Shown: positions 5,411 to 5,446 of the stretch, in pieces
How the letters are laid out: each line of letters opens with the position of its first letter
How positions within the stretch are numbered: position 1 is the first letter of the stretch
Source: Globobulimina sp.
Lineage: Eukaryota > Foraminifera > Rotaliida
DNA: 5,446 bases
Direction: 5' to 3'
NCBI GenBank assembly: GCA_003354225.1
Contig: PIVH01000568.1
Coordinates: 1-5,446, forward strand
Position numbers and translations under genes: made by a program
The notes under the pieces: model-generated
Database searches by the model: none
Seen by the model: the letters and a program-made list of their open reading frames with translations, nothing else
What the model was told of the DNA's origin: nothing

Positions 5411-5446
5411 CCTTGCAAAAACAATTTTTCTCGATAAAAATAATAC
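5411..5446 (-). other. Short leader upstream of the RT start, open in frame to the window edge
   Basis: Twelve in-frame codons without a stop precede the ATG. The minus strand reads attgtttttgcaag just before GATGTCAGG, which resembles a splice acceptor. The element's left repeat (A1) is not recognisable in these 36 bases and should lie further out. Confidence 0.35.

Larger units (their letters stand above)
89..5446 (-). mobile_element. Tyrosine-recombinase retrotransposon, PAT/DIRS-like, left end outside window
   Basis: The segment encodes the defining pair of a YR retrotransposon on one strand: a DIRS-type RT/RNase H/methyltransferase polyprotein and a separate tyrosine recombinase. No DDE integrase, aspartic protease or long terminal repeat is visible. 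An 80-bp perfect direct repeat follows each enzyme ORF, and the outer copy abuts LINE coding sequence at 88/89, which I take as the right terminus. Direct rather than inverted repeats, a CCHC Gag-like product and an MT-like domain favour the PAT-like branch over classical DIRS1 (inverted repeats) or Ngaro (no MT, from family knowledge). The left terminus is not visible. All large ORFs are intact and the two repeats are identical, so the insertion looks recent. An alternative is two adjacent, partly deleted elements sharing a 3' end. Confidence 0.8.

Overview
The window looks like animal (metazoan) nuclear DNA dominated by one tyrosine-recombinase (YR) retrotransposon lying on the minus strand. 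The evidence is eukaryotic: a DIRS-type reverse transcriptase polyprotein, a separate tyrosine recombinase, a CCHC zinc-knuckle reading frame that only makes sense when spliced (GTAAGT donor, pyrimidine-rich acceptor, matching phase), AATAAA signals and a piece of a LINE at one edge. The exact host cannot be named from the sequence.

Layout, read along the minus strand from 5446 to 1. (1) 5410-2981: an intact 809-codon ORF with a basic leader, DIRS-type RT (YLDD), RNase H with all four acidic residues, and a C-terminal methyltransferase-like domain. (2) 2974-2895: an 80-bp repeat (here called B1) starting 6 nt after the RT stop and carrying AATAAA. (3) 2894-2647: a GC-richer non-coding segment with inverted repeats and a strong G-quadruplex motif. 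(4) 2646-2451 and 2166-1902: two exons of a zinc-knuckle, Gag-like protein around a 284-nt intron. (5) 1901-1253: an AT-rich gap without a convincing gene, containing a recombinase-site-like inverted repeat. (6) 1252-209: an intact 347-codon tyrosine recombinase. (7) 168-89: a second, identical copy of the 80-bp repeat (B2). (8) 87-1: codons of a CR1/jockey-like LINE reverse transcriptase C-terminus, in the same orientation, which appears to be the DNA the element inserted into.

Interpretation (inference): identical repeats follow both the RT unit and the Gag/YR unit, and one copy forms the outer end against LINE sequence. This fits the split direct repeat plan of PAT-like elements (A1 ... 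B1A2 ... B2). Circularising the element would join B2 to A1 and recreate the internal B1-A2 junction. That junction lies in a 43-bp near-perfect inverted repeat (2882-2924), a natural candidate for the recombinase site. On this model A would act as a shared promoter or leader and B as a shared 3' end, giving two transcription units: RT/RNaseH/MT and Gag/YR. The left terminus (A1) would lie beyond base 5446, so the element is incomplete in this window and the model makes a direct prediction about the neighbouring sequence.
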